Shown in pieces: positions 1 through 9,062 of a DNA stretch of 64,000 bases. Position 1 is the stretch's first letter; each line of letters starts with the position of its first letter. Source of the DNA: Novosphingobium mangrovisedimenti (GTDB lineage Bacteria > Pseudomonadota > Alphaproteobacteria > Sphingomonadales > Sphingomonadaceae); assembly GCF_025153475.1 (NCBI RefSeq), contig NZ_JANZXA010000006.1, positions 186,001-250,000 on the forward strand, written 5' to 3'. The position numbers were made by a program, and so were the translations under genes. The notes beneath the pieces were generated by a model. It saw only the letters and a list, made by a program, of their open reading frames with translations, was not told the DNA's origin and did no database searches.

Positions 1-256
1 GGGCGATTGCGATGCACCCATAGGGCAGCATGACTTCGACAAGATCCTGCATGCCATGAACAGGCGTGGCCGGAAATAGGATGCGTGGCAGGCTGGCGAG
101 CAGCATCAGTCCGATCCATCCAAGAATGAGGCCGTCCATACGGGCATGGAAGAATCGAACCAGAGCCTGCGTCTTGTATTCGAATGATTCGATATATTTG
201 ATCGCGATTCGCTGCATTCGCAGACCAAGCGCAGAAAACACGACAGGTATTGTCAT
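1..256 (-). CDS. Hypothetical membrane protein, N-terminal part (runs off the window)
   Basis: An open frame reads leftward from an ATG at 254-256 to the window edge, giving 85 codons without a stop. The peptide starts MTIPVVFSALGLRMQRIAIK and carries one clear hydrophobic stretch (about residues 46-62, LILGWIGLMLLASL). The rest is ordinary protein-like sequence with good codon use, in contrast to the opposite-strand frame, which is rich in Arg and Cys. I do not recognise the family. It is divergent from the tad operon, with about 400 bases between them, so it probably has its own promoter. The start could lie slightly upstream because the frame stays open for a few codons. Confidence 0.55.
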   Translation of the reverse strand, partial: MTIPVVFSALGLRMQRIAIKYIESFEYKTQALVRFFHARMDGLILGWIGLMLLASLPRILFPATPVHGMQDLVEVMLPYGCIAIA

Positions 257-662
257 TGCTACTTGGCTCCGGCCTTATCGCTGTCGACTATGCTGCTTTC
301 ATGCGCTTCATTGCTGGTTTCGCCTATATTTCAATGCGCTATGCTGGTGCGCGAAGAAAGGCTGATAATAAAGTGCGGGCAAAGTCTGTAAGTTATCTGA
401 TCGTATTCTGTCCTAATCTTGAACGGTAAAGGGGAAGTTAAACTTTGGTAATTGACCGGGCCGATTAGCTAACGCACTATACGGGCATCCCCTTAGAGGG
501 GGGCTTCATGGTTTCTCTAACGCATTGAGATTTCTCATGATGTGGCAGGGATGCGGTGCAGCCTGACGATAGGGGCATGGGCCAGCCGGAAATAGATGCC
601 GGAGCCTGGGGAATGAACGCCTGGCGTGAAACGGGTCAGGCGGTTTGAATTGGGGAATCGTA
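257..662 (+). promoter_or_regulatory. Intergenic region upstream of the tad operon with a candidate promoter
   Basis: No gene is supported here. The stretch from 366 to 480 is clearly more AT-rich than its neighbours. A possible sigma-70-like pair is TTGACC at 452-457 and ACTATA at 476-481 (18-base spacer), which would give a leader of roughly 180 nt before flp. A small dyad CCCCT-TAG-AGGGG sits at 489-501. The promoter call is pattern matching only. Confidence 0.3.
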
Positions 663-851
663 ATGACCAACTTCATCAAGAACTTTGCCAACGACGAATC
701 CGGTGCTTCGGCTGCCGAGTACGCTCTGATCCTCGTGGTCGTCGGGCTGGCGATCTACACGGGCGCCACCACGCTGGCGACTTCGATCCAGGGCCGCATG
801 ACCAATACGGCGAACTGCCTCAACGTGCCGGACGCCACGAACTGCAAGTAA
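663..851 (+). CDS. flp: Flp/Fap-type major pilin prepilin
   Basis: A 62-residue class IVb prepilin. A short charged leader ends at G14, followed by ASAAEY: the G/xxxxEY prepilin-peptidase site with E19-Y20. A continuous hydrophobic helix follows (about 21-45). Two cysteines near the C-terminus (C52 and C61) could form a disulfide, which is not a fixed feature of Flp pilins. The start at 663 (MTNFIKN) is preferred over the in-frame ATG at 645 because a leader of 14 residues is normal for this family and GGGGA lies 5' of it. It is the first gene of the tad locus and would be matured by CpaA (12401-12865) and polymerised by CpaF/TadB/TadC. Confidence 0.93.
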   Translation: MTNFIKNFANDESGASAAEYALILVVVGLAIYTGATTLATSIQGRMTNTANCLNVPDATNCK

Positions 852-868
852 TCGCGGTTCATGCGATG

Positions 869-898
869 CCCCACCTGTGCGGTTTTGTGCAGGTGGGG
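869..898 (+). terminator. Strong intercistronic hairpin after the pilin gene
   Basis: CCCCACCTG at 869-877 pairs perfectly with CAGGTGGGG at 890-898 around a 12-nt loop. There is no T-run, so it is more likely a partial terminator or 3' mRNA stabiliser than a full stop. It would allow flp mRNA to be far more abundant than the downstream machinery mRNA, as expected for a major pilin. Confidence 0.6.
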
Positions 899-1028
899 AC
901 ATTGTCGGCACGCCGAACCACAGGGGGTTACGTGGAAGCCGATCGCGATAATAATGAATTTTAAATAAAACTCCCATAGGCATGAAGCAGGGCAATGGAA
1001 ATTGTCCGGAGAGGCAAGGTGGGGCAAC

Positions 1029-1913
1029 ATGGCCAGCAGGAATATCATAATCCTGGCTGTGGCGGCGGCTTTGGGGTTGCTCGCCATATTCCTGATCAAT
1101 TCATGGTTCACCAGCGTGGACGTGCAGCAGGAAAAGAAAGCGCAGGCGAACGACATGGTTCGTGTCGTCGTTGCGCGGCAGGAACTTCAGTTCGGCTCCA
1201 AGCTCACACCGGAAAACCTGCGGCTGGTAAGCTGGCCCAGGGACTCGGTGCCGGTGGGGGCTTTCGACAGTGTCGACAAGCTGGTGGCGGGGAACCACGT
1301 CGCTCTCCGGCCCATCACCATTGGCGAACCGGTGCTCGCCGATCGCGTTTCCGGCGTGAACGGCAGGGCGACGATTTCCGCCAATATTCCCAAGGATCTT
1401 CGTGCCGTCTCGATCCCGATCACCGCGGTGACCGGCGTGAGCGGCTTCGTGACGTCGGGCGATGTGGTCGACATCATGCTGACCCGCCAGCTTCCCGGAA
1501 ACGACGGCGGCCCGCAAAACAAGATGACCAGCGTGCTGCTGGAAAACGTTCAGGTGATCGGCATCAATCAGCGGTCCAGTGAAAACGAGACCGAGCCGAT
1601 GGTGGGCGATACGGCCACGGTGCTGGTCGACCAGTACGGGGCACAACGCCTCGTTCTCGCACAGCAGACGGGGACGCTCAGCCTGGCACTGCGCAATGTC
1701 GAGGATCAGTCCGTCGGGCAGACGCGGGCGGTTACGGCACGGGACCTTGGTGCTTTCAGGTCGGGTGCCGCTCCGGTCCGCTTCGCCGCCAGTCGCCGCA
1801 CGGTTCGCTCCAGGACGCCGAGGCCCCCGGCAAGCGTGGCCCGTCCGATCATGACTGTGGTGCGCGGCACCGAGCAGTCCGATTACGAGGTGAAGCGCTA
1901 TGCGGGTTGGTAA
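1029..1913 (+). CDS. cpaB: Flp pilus assembly protein CpaB (RcpC)
   Basis: A 294-residue protein with one N-terminal transmembrane anchor (about residues 4-24), then a periplasmic SAF-type domain (about 44-110) and a conserved RcpC/CpaB region. In known Tad systems it supports the secretin in the periplasm. The start at 1029 is preceded by GGTGGGG at a suitable distance; an earlier in-frame ATG at 1002 would add nine polar residues before the membrane helix. The gene overlaps cpaC by 14 bases, indicating tight co-translation. The C-terminal 60 residues are Arg/Pro rich and probably disordered. Confidence 0.9.
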   Translation: MASRNIIILAVAAALGLLAIFLINSWFTSVDVQQEKKAQANDMVRVVVARQELQFGSKLTPENLRLVSWPRDSVPVGAFDSVDKLVAGNHVALRPITIGEPVLADRVSGVNGRATISANIPKDLRAVSIPITAVTGVSGFVTSGDVVDIMLTRQLPGNDGGPQNKMTSVLLENVQVIGINQRSSENETEPMVGDTATVLVDQYGAQRLVLAQQTGTLSLALRNVEDQSVGQTRAVTARDLGAFRSGAAPVRFAASRRTVRSRTPRPPASVARPIMTVVRGTEQSDYEVKRYAGW

Positions 1914-3333
1914 GACTCTTCGAGGGGCCGCGCTCGCCGCCGCCTTCTTCTCCCTGCCAGCAGGGACGGTGCCTGCCGTGGCGCAGGCGGATGCCTTCAT
2001 CCATGCCGGAATGCTCGACGTTCCGCTCAACAAGAGCCAGGTGGTCACGGCAGACAAGGCCATTGCCCGGGCCATGGTGGGCAACGCCGACATCGCCGAT
2101 GTCATGCCGCTTACGGATCGCTCGATCTACGTGCTCGGCAAGGCCATGGGCACGACGAGCCTGACGCTCTACGATGCGGGCGGGCGTGTCCTCAGCGTGA
2201 TCGACGTTTCGGTCGGTCCCGACGTGCGGTCCTTTTCCGCGCAGGTTGCCCGGCTAATTCCGGGGCAGGACATTCAGGCGAGCATTTCGGGCGATTCCAT
2301 GGTGCTGACCGGTCTCGTGTCCGATCCCGGTGCGGTCGACAAGGCCATGCGCCTTGCCAAGACCTATGCCGGCGAAAAGGTCGTCAACATGCTCAGCGTG
2401 GGCAGCAGCCAGCAGGTCATGCTCGAGGTGCGCTTTGCCGAAGTCCGCCGCTCCACCGGCGAAGACATCGGCGTCAGCGCTTTCGCGAACAGCAAGGGCG
2501 GTTCGTTCTCGGCCGCGATCGGCAGCGGCGCGCAGCTTGTTCCCGATGCCGACACCGGCGAGGGTATTCTCAAGCTCGGCGCGATCACCAATTCCTTCGG
2601 TGTTTTCCGCAAGTCCTTCACGCTGGGGGGCCTCAACATCGATGCCGTGCTCGATGCGATGGAGACCAAGGGTTTCGCCAAGACACTGGCGGAACCGACA
2701 CTCGTTGCGCTTTCGGGGGAGAGGGCCTCGTTCCTGGCCGGTGGCGAATTCCCGGTGCCGGTGGCGCAGGGCGGTAACGTCGGAACCGGCACGGGCGGGC
2801 AGGCGCTGACCGTGGAATTCAAGCCCTTCGGCGTCAGTCTGGGCTTTACGCCGACGGTTCTGGGCGATCGCACGATAAACCTGCGGGTCGAACCGGAAGT
2901 CAGTTCCATCGATCCGGCGGCGTCGGTCACGTTGAACGGCATCACGATCCCGGGCGTTCAGACCCGCCGGGCCAGCACCGTTCTCGAACTGCGCGATGGC
3001 GAAAGCTTCGCGATCGCGGGGCTGCTCCAGCAGGACTTCAAGACGAATGTCAACCAGGTGCCGCTGCTGGGCAGCATCCCGATCCTTGGTGCCCTGTTCC
3101 GTTCGACGGCATTCCAGAAGGGCGAGACCGAGCTTCTCATCGTCGTGACGCCGCGGCTGGTCGCTCCGATCAAGCCCGAGCAGGTCAAGCTGCCGACCGA
3201 CCGGGTGAACGATCCGAAGGCCGCTGACACTGTGCTCTTGGGCGAACCCTACGATCCCAAGCCGCTGGCTCCGGCAGCGCCGACGGCCCCGGCCGTGCAG
3301 AATTCGAATTCGGGAGACGGTTATGAATACTGA
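1900..3333 (+). CDS. cpaC: Flp pilus secretin CpaC (RcpA)
   Basis: A 477-residue outer-membrane secretin. Residues 1-28 form a Sec signal peptide ending near VAQA. A pilus-assembly N-terminal domain (about 30-115) and a BON-like/N1 domain (about 115-180) follow. The secretin core (about 230-430) carries the typical PLLGSIPILGALFRS and ELLIVVTPRLV segments. The multimer forms the pore through which the Flp pilus leaves the cell. The ATG at 1900 lies inside the end of cpaB. The C-terminal tail is rich in Pro and Ala and ends within the next gene's start. Confidence 0.93.
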   Translation: MRVGKTLRGAALAAAFFSLPAGTVPAVAQADAFIHAGMLDVPLNKSQVVTADKAIARAMVGNADIADVMPLTDRSIYVLGKAMGTTSLTLYDAGGRVLSVIDVSVGPDVRSFSAQVARLIPGQDIQASISGDSMVLTGLVSDPGAVDKAMRLAKTYAGEKVVNMLSVGSSQQVMLEVRFAEVRRSTGEDIGVSAFANSKGGSFSAAIGSGAQLVPDADTGEGILKLGAITNSFGVFRKSFTLGGLNIDAVLDAMETKGFAKTLAEPTLVALSGERASFLAGGEFPVPVAQGGNVGTGTGGQALTVEFKPFGVSLGFTPTVLGDRTINLRVEPEVSSIDPAASVTLNGITIPGVQTRRASTVLELRDGESFAIAGLLQQDFKTNVNQVPLLGSIPILGALFRSTAFQKGETELLIVVTPRLVAPIKPEQVKLPTDRVNDPKAADTVLLGEPYDPKPLAPAAPTAPAVQNSNSGDGYEY

Positions 3334-3607
3334 TCGCTTGCGCGCAGTCCTGGTGGTTCTGTCGGCCCTGAGTTTGAGCGCCTGCGAGCACTCGGTGTTC
3401 GAGGAGCCGGGCGATGCGGCCTTCGGCGAAGCCAACCGGCAGACGATGATGGCGCAGGTGATCGATCCCGATCCGCAGTACGACGAGCCGGCTGCGAGCA
3501 GCGGCGTACAGGCGGCAAGGGCCATCGAAAAGTACACGACCGGGTCGGTCGAGAAGCCGGAACGCGTCACCACGAGCAACGTGCAGACAGGCACGGGATC
3601 CAATTGA
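3323..3607 (+). CDS. Small tad-locus lipoprotein (possible CpaD/pilotin stand-in)
   Basis: A 94-residue protein with a signal peptide ending in the lipobox LSAC (C21), so it should be lipidated. The mature part is short, acidic and without a fold I recognise. It overlaps the end of cpaC by 11 bases and has GGGAGA upstream of its ATG. In many alphaproteobacterial loci the gene after cpaC is the lipoprotein CpaD (about 200 residues). This protein occupies that place but is much smaller, so it may be a secretin pilotin or a reduced CpaD. That role is inferred from position only. Confidence 0.75.
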   Translation: MNTDRLRAVLVVLSALSLSACEHSVFEEPGDAAFGEANRQTMMAQVIDPDPQYDEPAASSGVQAARAIEKYTTGSVEKPERVTTSNVQTGTGSN

Positions 3608-3628
3608 GGCAGGGCACCACGAGGAGCA

Positions 3629-5278
3629 ATGGTCAGGAGTAGTCCGAGGCAATTCTGGCAGGACCAGACCGGTGCGACAGCAGCGCTATACGCTCTCGCA
3701 CTTCCTGCGCTGGTGATGGCTGCCGGTGTCGCCTACGATTATTCGCGCCTCGCGGGGTTGGACAGCGAGCTCCAGAACGCGGCCGATCAGGCGGCGCTGG
3801 CGGCGGCAACTCAACTCGACAGTGAGAGTGGGGCGTGTTCGCGGGCAGCGGCTGCGGCCAGTTCGCTCGTCAGCAATCGTGCGATCCTGGCCAATGACGG
3901 GCTTGGCATCGATGTCTCCGTTGCAAACGAGTCCACCTGCGACGCAGTTGGGGCCGTGCGTTTCTGGCAGGACCGCGACGGGACCACGGCCGCGACGAGT
4001 GATGGCAACGCGCATTTCGTCGAGGTTGTTTTCGATGCAAACAATCCGACGCCCAACGGACGTGTCGCCCATTATGCCTTCACCCCGATAACCGGCCTTT
4101 TTTACGGATCAGTGGGGGGGCGTGCGCTTGCCGGCGTCGGTTCCTCGATCTGCAAGGTGCCGCCGATGATGATCTGCAGCCCCGATCCCACACAGCCCTT
4201 CAACGCGGCGGGCAAGAAGGGCTGGGGTATTCAGGTCACCGGGCATGGCAACACCCAATCGGGTACGGGTGGTACGGTCGGGGCATGGGGGCCGGGCGAC
4301 TTTGGATTCCTTGAGGTGGGCGCGGGGCAGAATTCCGACCTCGTGGAGGCTCTCGCTTTCGATACGACGACGCTGGACTGTGTGCCGATTGACGGGACCA
4401 AGCCGGAAACGGGTAATCCCCAGGCACTTTACGACGCCCTCAATACGCGATTCGACATCTACGATTTTGCGAGCGGCAATGGCACCACGCTGGCGCCCTG
4501 TTTCAGTGGAAGGTGTCCGGCAGCCAGCAATGTCGTGAAGGATGTCGTCAAAGCGGATACCAGTACGAATGGCCAATCGTGCAAGCTGCACAATACAGGC
4601 TGGCATTTGCCGCCGGAAGACCGGCAGTTCTGGCCCAAGCCAGCCAGTTCGATCACGAGCACCGATCCGCTGCAGGATTATAACGATACGACCCATTCGC
4701 CGTCGATCGATGCGATGGGGCTGCCGCGCGACCTTTGCCATTATGCGAGCTACGGCCAGGCCTGCGGGAATGATCCCAACAACCGGTACGGTAACGGCAT
4801 CTGGGCGCGCGGCGACTATTTCGACAAGTATCACGGGGGCGCGCCGACAGGTGCCGGGAGCTGGACGCGCTACGAGACCTATCTCTGGGAGCTTGGTCTG
4901 CTCAAGAATGCTTCCGGCAGCTACGTGACCGGAGGCAGCGTACCGGGCGCGAACACGACGCCGCTCGGCGTGGCAGCCGGCAGTGACCGGCAATACGGCG
5001 GACCCGTATGCTCTACGGGCACGCCTGCTGCCAGCCGCCGTGTGCTCACTGTCGCCATCGTGAAGAACTGCTCGTCGCTCAGCGGATCGTCGACGGCCGT
5101 AAAGGTGGACGAATGGGTCGACATGTTCCTGGTGGAGCCTGTCATCGATGCCCGTCCCAACGGTTCGATCGCGGATTCGATCTACATGGAGATCATAGGG
5201 CCATCGCATCTCGGCGGTGAAGGCAACGTGTCCGGAGGGCAGGACATCCGCAAGGATGTCCCGTACCTGATAAAATGA
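3629..5278 (+). CDS. tadG: TadG-like pilus assembly protein
   Basis: A 549-residue protein beginning with the Tad/TadG N-terminal signature: FWQDQTGATAALYALALPAL, followed by a membrane helix and the ELQNAADQAALAAAT segment (about 50-75) typical of TadG and TadE-like minor pseudopilins. The remaining 450 residues form a large periplasmic region that I cannot assign; it has scattered cysteines, consistent with export to an oxidising compartment. GAGGAG precedes the ATG. The stop overlaps the next start (ATGA at 5275). TadG proteins are thought to anchor the Tad machine to the envelope. Confidence 0.82.
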   Translation: MVRSSPRQFWQDQTGATAALYALALPALVMAAGVAYDYSRLAGLDSELQNAADQAALAAATQLDSESGACSRAAAAASSLVSNRAILANDGLGIDVSVANESTCDAVGAVRFWQDRDGTTAATSDGNAHFVEVVFDANNPTPNGRVAHYAFTPITGLFYGSVGGRALAGVGSSICKVPPMMICSPDPTQPFNAAGKKGWGIQVTGHGNTQSGTGGTVGAWGPGDFGFLEVGAGQNSDLVEALAFDTTTLDCVPIDGTKPETGNPQALYDALNTRFDIYDFASGNGTTLAPCFSGRCPAASNVVKDVVKADTSTNGQSCKLHNTGWHLPPEDRQFWPKPASSITSTDPLQDYNDTTHSPSIDAMGLPRDLCHYASYGQACGNDPNNRYGNGIWARGDYFDKYHGGAPTGAGSWTRYETYLWELGLLKNASGSYVTGGSVPGANTTPLGVAAGSDRQYGGPVCSTGTPAASRRVLTVAIVKNCSSLSGSSTAVKVDEWVDMFLVEPVIDARPNGSIADSIYMEIIGPSHLGGEGNVSGGQDIRKDVPYLIK

Positions 5279-5808
5279 GCAGCCTTTCCCTCCGCTTCGG
5301 TCGCGATCGGCGTGGCACGGCTTCCGCAGAAATGGTGCTGATGCTGCCTTTGCTGGTCGTGATGCTCTTCGCGATGTTCGAAGGGGGGCACTTCCTCTAT
5401 TCGCAGCATGTGGTGACCAAGGCCGTGCGCGATGGCGCGCGCTTTGCCGGGCGTGCCCCCTTTTCGAATTTCACGAATTGCACGCGCTATGATTCCGGTG
5501 GTGCCGTGATCGGCGGGACGGGCGCGGTGGATCCCACTCTTGAGGGCCAGGTCAGGGAACTTACGCGCACCGGGCAGCTTTCCGGGGGCACGGCACGGCT
5601 CAATGGTTGGGTCGCTTCCGACGTTACCGTGACCTGCGCGTTCAATTCGGCCTTCACGAAGGGGGTGTACAGAACGCAGGCAAATGGCGCAGCGACCGTG
5701 ACGGTATCCGCGTCCGTGGCCTACACCTCGCTCTTCGGTGTTCTGGGCGGCCTTTCGGGCAATTTGAACCTCAATGCCAGCGCACAAGCTGCCGTGATGG
5801 GGATCTGA
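5275..5808 (+). CDS. tadE: TadE-like minor pseudopilin
   Basis: A 177-residue protein. After a short Arg-rich leader the TadE signature appears (RRGTASAEMVLMLPLLVVML, about residues 12-31), including the Glu at the +5-like position of pseudopilins. A periplasmic domain follows, with cysteines at about residues 66 and 121. In known Tad systems TadE and TadF are processed by the same peptidase as Flp and start or cap the pilus. It is translationally coupled to the preceding gene by an ATGA overlap. Confidence 0.85.
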   Translation: MSSLSLRFGRDRRGTASAEMVLMLPLLVVMLFAMFEGGHFLYSQHVVTKAVRDGARFAGRAPFSNFTNCTRYDSGGAVIGGTGAVDPTLEGQVRELTRTGQLSGGTARLNGWVASDVTVTCAFNSAFTKGVYRTQANGAATVTVSASVAYTSLFGVLGGLSGNLNLNASAQAAVMGI

Positions 5809-5811
5809 CCG

Positions 5812-6441
5812 ATGCTGCGCCGCCTTCTCCATAGTTCGACAGGTACCACGGCAGCCGAATTTGCGATGATGCTACCGATCATCATGCTGTTCCTGCTCGG
5901 GATCATTGATGCGGGCCTTTATGCCTGGGCGTTCAACCGGGCCGAGAAAGCGACCCAGATGGGCGCGCGCATGGCGGTGACGACGCAGATCATTCCGGGG
6001 GGAACGGCATCCAATGGGCTGTACAACTACAGCTTTGCCGTGAGCGGGGGAATCCCTCAAGGCACCGTAGTCCCGGCAGGCAATTTTCCCGACATCACAT
6101 GCGAGGAGGCGTCTGGAACGCTGTCCTGTCCCTGCAATGCATGCGCTTTCAGCACGGCGATCGACACGGCGGCGCAGACGGCCTGGGACAACATCGTCGC
6201 CCGAATGAAGTACATCTATCCCGAAATCGACGGTTCGAACGTCGTGATCGAATACAGGTGGTCGGGGCTGGGCTTTGCCGGTGATCCGAATGGAGCGGAT
6301 GTCGCACCGCTTGTAACGGTCAAGTTAAAGCAGATGAAATATAAACCTCTGTCGCTTTACATATTCAAACAGGACGTACCCGTCCCGGCGGCCAGTTATA
6401 CTCTGACTATGGAAGATGGTCAGGGGACGGTCTCAAACTAG
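5812..6441 (+). CDS. Second TadE/TadF-like minor pseudopilin
   Basis: A 209-residue paralogue of the preceding gene. The signature STGTTAAEFAMMLPIIMLFL lies at about residues 9-28 and is followed by the helix and a periplasmic domain with a Cys cluster (CPCNAC, about residues 103-108). The gene is only three bases from the previous stop and two bases before cpaE, so it belongs to the same transcript. It probably fills the TadF role; TadE and TadF cannot be told apart from the sequence alone. Confidence 0.82.
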   Translation: MLRRLLHSSTGTTAAEFAMMLPIIMLFLLGIIDAGLYAWAFNRAEKATQMGARMAVTTQIIPGGTASNGLYNYSFAVSGGIPQGTVVPAGNFPDITCEEASGTLSCPCNACAFSTAIDTAAQTAWDNIVARMKYIYPEIDGSNVVIEYRWSGLGFAGDPNGADVAPLVTVKLKQMKYKPLSLYIFKQDVPVPAASYTLTMEDGQGTVSN

Positions 6442-6443
6442 GC

Positions 6444-7655
6444 ATGAACATGGGCAAGGAAGACATCCTCTCGACTTTTGGAAAGGACGGCGAATTGCGT
6501 CTTCCCGCAGGACTTGTGATCGTGGGCTCGAAGGCCCGTCTGGATGAGCTGAGAAGCGCTCCTATGCATGCGCTCGTGCGGGGGGCAAAGCTGGTGGAAC
6601 TGCCGGCGGACATGCCCGTGCCGGACGAAGTCCTTTCCGAATGCGCGCTGCTGGTGCTGGAGACGGACCCGCATGTCCCGGCTTCGTTGCACCGGGCAGC
6701 GTCGATCCGGGGGCGGCGTCCGGACCTGCCGCAGATCCTTGCCCTGGCGGACGCCAACCTGTCTGTCGTCAAGACCCTGCTCAAGCAGGGTATCAGCGAT
6801 GTCATCGCGCTTCCCTTCGATCCCGAGGAGCTGGTTCAGGCTGCGCTGGGGGCAGGCGTTCCCCAGCGGCGGGCGGATGATCGCAAATCCTCCAAGGCCC
6901 CCGTCATCGCGGTCGTGAGAGCGATTGCCGGCAATGGTGCCACGAGCGTCGTCACCCATCTTGCGCATGAACTCGGCAAGAACGATCCGGCGGGCAGGGG
7001 TGCCTGCATCTTTGATCTGGATGTCCAGTACGGGACTGTCGGCGATGTCCTGGGACTGTCGCCGCGTCAGGGGCTGGGGGATCTTCTCGCATCGCCCGAT
7101 CGCATGGACGCCGATCTCGTCCGGTCGGTCGCAACGCGCCATTCCGATACTCTGAGCGTGATCACGGCGCCGCGCGAGATCCAGCCGATCGAACAGATCG
7201 ACGCCGACGATCTCCTGATGGCGATCGAGTATGCGCGGCTGCAATATTCCTACGTCCTGCTCGATCTGCCTTCGAACTGGACGAGCTGGAACCTCTCGAC
7301 GGTCGTCTCGGCGGACCACGTGGTGATGGTGGTCGAACTGACAGTGGCAAGCCTGCGGCAGGCGAAGCGTCGTCTCGAGCTGTTCGCGACGGCTGGCGTC
7401 AAGAACCGGAACATCTCGATCGTCGTGAACCGGCTCGAAAAGAAGCTGTTCAAGACGATCGACCTCGACGACGTCGATCGCACGCTGAACCGGCGCGTGC
7501 TGGGCGGAATCCATCTGGACAAGGACATTCTGCCCCTTGCGCAGGATCAGGGCCTGCTGGCGGACGAAATGCACAAGAAAAGCAGGTTCGCCAAGGAAGT
7601 AGCGGACCTGGCGCAGGCACTGTCCGATATCCTCGTGGCGGGAGATGCTTCATGA
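6444..7655 (+). CDS. cpaE: CpaE/TadZ pilus localisation ATPase-like protein
   Basis: A 403-residue protein with an N-terminal receiver-like domain (about 1-135) and a ParA/MinD-like domain (about 150-395). The P-loop reads RAIAGNGATSV: the deviant Walker A of CpaE/TadZ, lacking the usual first Lys. The switch region FDLDVQYGTVGD and the LLDLPSNW segment are recognisable. TadZ-type proteins place the Tad machine at the pole. The start has a weak Shine-Dalgarno and lies 2 bases after the previous stop, so translation is probably coupled. The stop overlaps the cpaF start by four bases (ATGA). Confidence 0.9.
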   Translation: MNMGKEDILSTFGKDGELRLPAGLVIVGSKARLDELRSAPMHALVRGAKLVELPADMPVPDEVLSECALLVLETDPHVPASLHRAASIRGRRPDLPQILALADANLSVVKTLLKQGISDVIALPFDPEELVQAALGAGVPQRRADDRKSSKAPVIAVVRAIAGNGATSVVTHLAHELGKNDPAGRGACIFDLDVQYGTVGDVLGLSPRQGLGDLLASPDRMDADLVRSVATRHSDTLSVITAPREIQPIEQIDADDLLMAIEYARLQYSYVLLDLPSNWTSWNLSTVVSADHVVMVVELTVASLRQAKRRLELFATAGVKNRNISIVVNRLEKKLFKTIDLDDVDRTLNRRVLGGIHLDKDILPLAQDQGLLADEMHKKSRFAKEVADLAQALSDILVAGDAS

Positions 7656-9058
7656 TCTGGAAAGTCAGGACACGCAAGGAACTCGACGACGTCGTCGAAC
7701 CGGGAGAGGTCGATAGCCACGCATCCGCCCCGGCGCCGCACCCTCAGGCCGCCGTTGCGGCGAAACCGAAGCCGCTATCGCAGGCCGAACAGTTCCTGCG
7801 GCTCAAGACCACGATACATCGCAAGCTGCTCGATCGCATCAACCTCACGATGCTGGAAAAAATGTCCAGGGCGCAGATCGAGGCGGAAGTGGGCGACGTG
7901 GTCCTGGCCTTGCTGGCCGAAGAGAACACGGCGCTGAATGCGAAGGAGCGTGCGCGCCTCGTCTCGGAGGTGCTGAACGAACTGCTCGGTCTCGGGCCGC
8001 TCGAGCCGTTGCTGGCGGATGAGACCATCACCGACATTCTGGTGAACGGGCACGAGACCGTCTTCGTCGAGCGGCACGGCCTGCTCGAACGCGTGCCCAC
8101 CAAGTTTCAGGACGAGCGACACCTGCTGAGGATCATCCAGAAGATCGTCAGCGCGGTGGGGCGGCGCATCGACGAATCTTCCCCGTTCGTCGATGCGCGT
8201 CTCGCCGATGGTTCGCGCGTGAACGCCATTGTCGCGCCGCTGGCGATCGACGGTTCGCTGCTGTCGATCCGCAAGTTCTCGAAGGCGCCGATCAGCATGG
8301 AGCGCCTGATCGAACTGGGCAGCGTCCCGCGCGAGGCGGCCGAAGTCCTTTCTGCCGTCGTCAGGAGCCGGCGCAACGTGCTCATTTCCGGCGGTACCGG
8401 TTCGGGCAAGACCACCTTGCTCAACGCCTTGTCGTCTTACATCGATCACCGCGAGCGCATCGTGACGATCGAGGACTCCGCGGAACTGCGGTTGCAGCAG
8501 GAACACGTCGCGCGACTGGAAACCCGCCCGCCCAACATCGAAGGGAAGGGCGAGGTCAGCCAGCGCGATCTCGTCAAGAACGCCCTGCGCATGCGTCCCG
8601 ACCGCATCATCGTGGGCGAGGTGCGTGCCGGGGAAGCGTTCGACATGCTCCAGGCGATGAACACCGGCCACGACGGATCGATGACGACGGTGCACGCGAA
8701 CACGCCGCGCGATGCCCTGTCGCGCATCGAGCAGATGATCGGCATGAGCGGGATCGACATGCCGGCCAGGTCGGCAAAGGCGCAGATTGCCTCGGCGATC
8801 CAGATCGTGATCCAGATCGGCCGAATGGCCGACGGCCGCCGAAAGCTGCTGAGCCTGTCCGAGATCACCGGCATGGAGGGAGAGGTGATCACCATGCAGG
8901 AAATATTCCGCTTCAAGCGCGAAGGCAGGACGGAATCCGGCGAGGTTCTCGGTCATTTCGAGGCTACCGGCATCCGGCCCAAGTTCCTTGTCCAGGCCCA
9001 CGAGGCGGGGATCGACCTGAGCCCCGATCTCTTCCGTCCCAATCTCAAGCTGGCCTAG
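7652..9058 (+). CDS. cpaF: CpaF/TadA secretion ATPase
   Basis: A 468-residue member of the type II/IV secretion ATPase family. The Walker A motif GGTGSGKTT is at about residue 247, the Asp/His-box region lies between, and the Walker B region with RIIVGEVR plus the [13 protein letters not shown]is box is at about 315-355. The N-terminal 100 residues match the CpaF helical and linker part. It drives pilus extension (and, in some Tad systems, retraction) at the inner membrane with TadB and TadC. It overlaps cpaE by four bases. Confidence 0.95.
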   Translation: MIWKVRTRKELDDVVEPGEVDSHASAPAPHPQAAVAAKPKPLSQAEQFLRLKTTIHRKLLDRINLTMLEKMSRAQIEAEVGDVVLALLAEENTALNAKERARLVSEVLNELLGLGPLEPLLADETITDILVNGHETVFVERHGLLERVPTKFQDERHLLRIIQKIVSAVGRRIDESSPFVDARLADGSRVNAIVAPLAIDGSLLSIRKFSKAPISMERLIELGSVPREAAEVLSAVVRSRRNVLISGGTGSGKTTLLNALSSYIDHRERIVTIEDSAELRLQQEHVARLETRPPNIEGKGEVSQRDLVKNALRMRPDRIIVGEVRAGEAFDMLQAMNTGHDGSMTTVHANTPRDALSRIEQMIGMSGIDMPARSAKAQIASAIQIVIQIGRMADGRRKLLSLSEITGMEGEVITMQEIFRFKREGRTESGEVLGHFEATGIRPKFLVQAHEAGIDLSPDLFRPNLKLA

Positions 9059-9062
9059 CGCG

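Noticed and set aside
66..365. Rightward 99-codon frame at the window start
   Set aside because: It is the reverse shadow of a better leftward coding frame (1-256), has Cys/Arg-rich composition and no ribosome site.
1101..2105. Long leftward frame opposite cpaB/cpaC
   Set aside because: High-GC antisense frame; His/Arg-rich product with no domain, fully inside well-supported genes.
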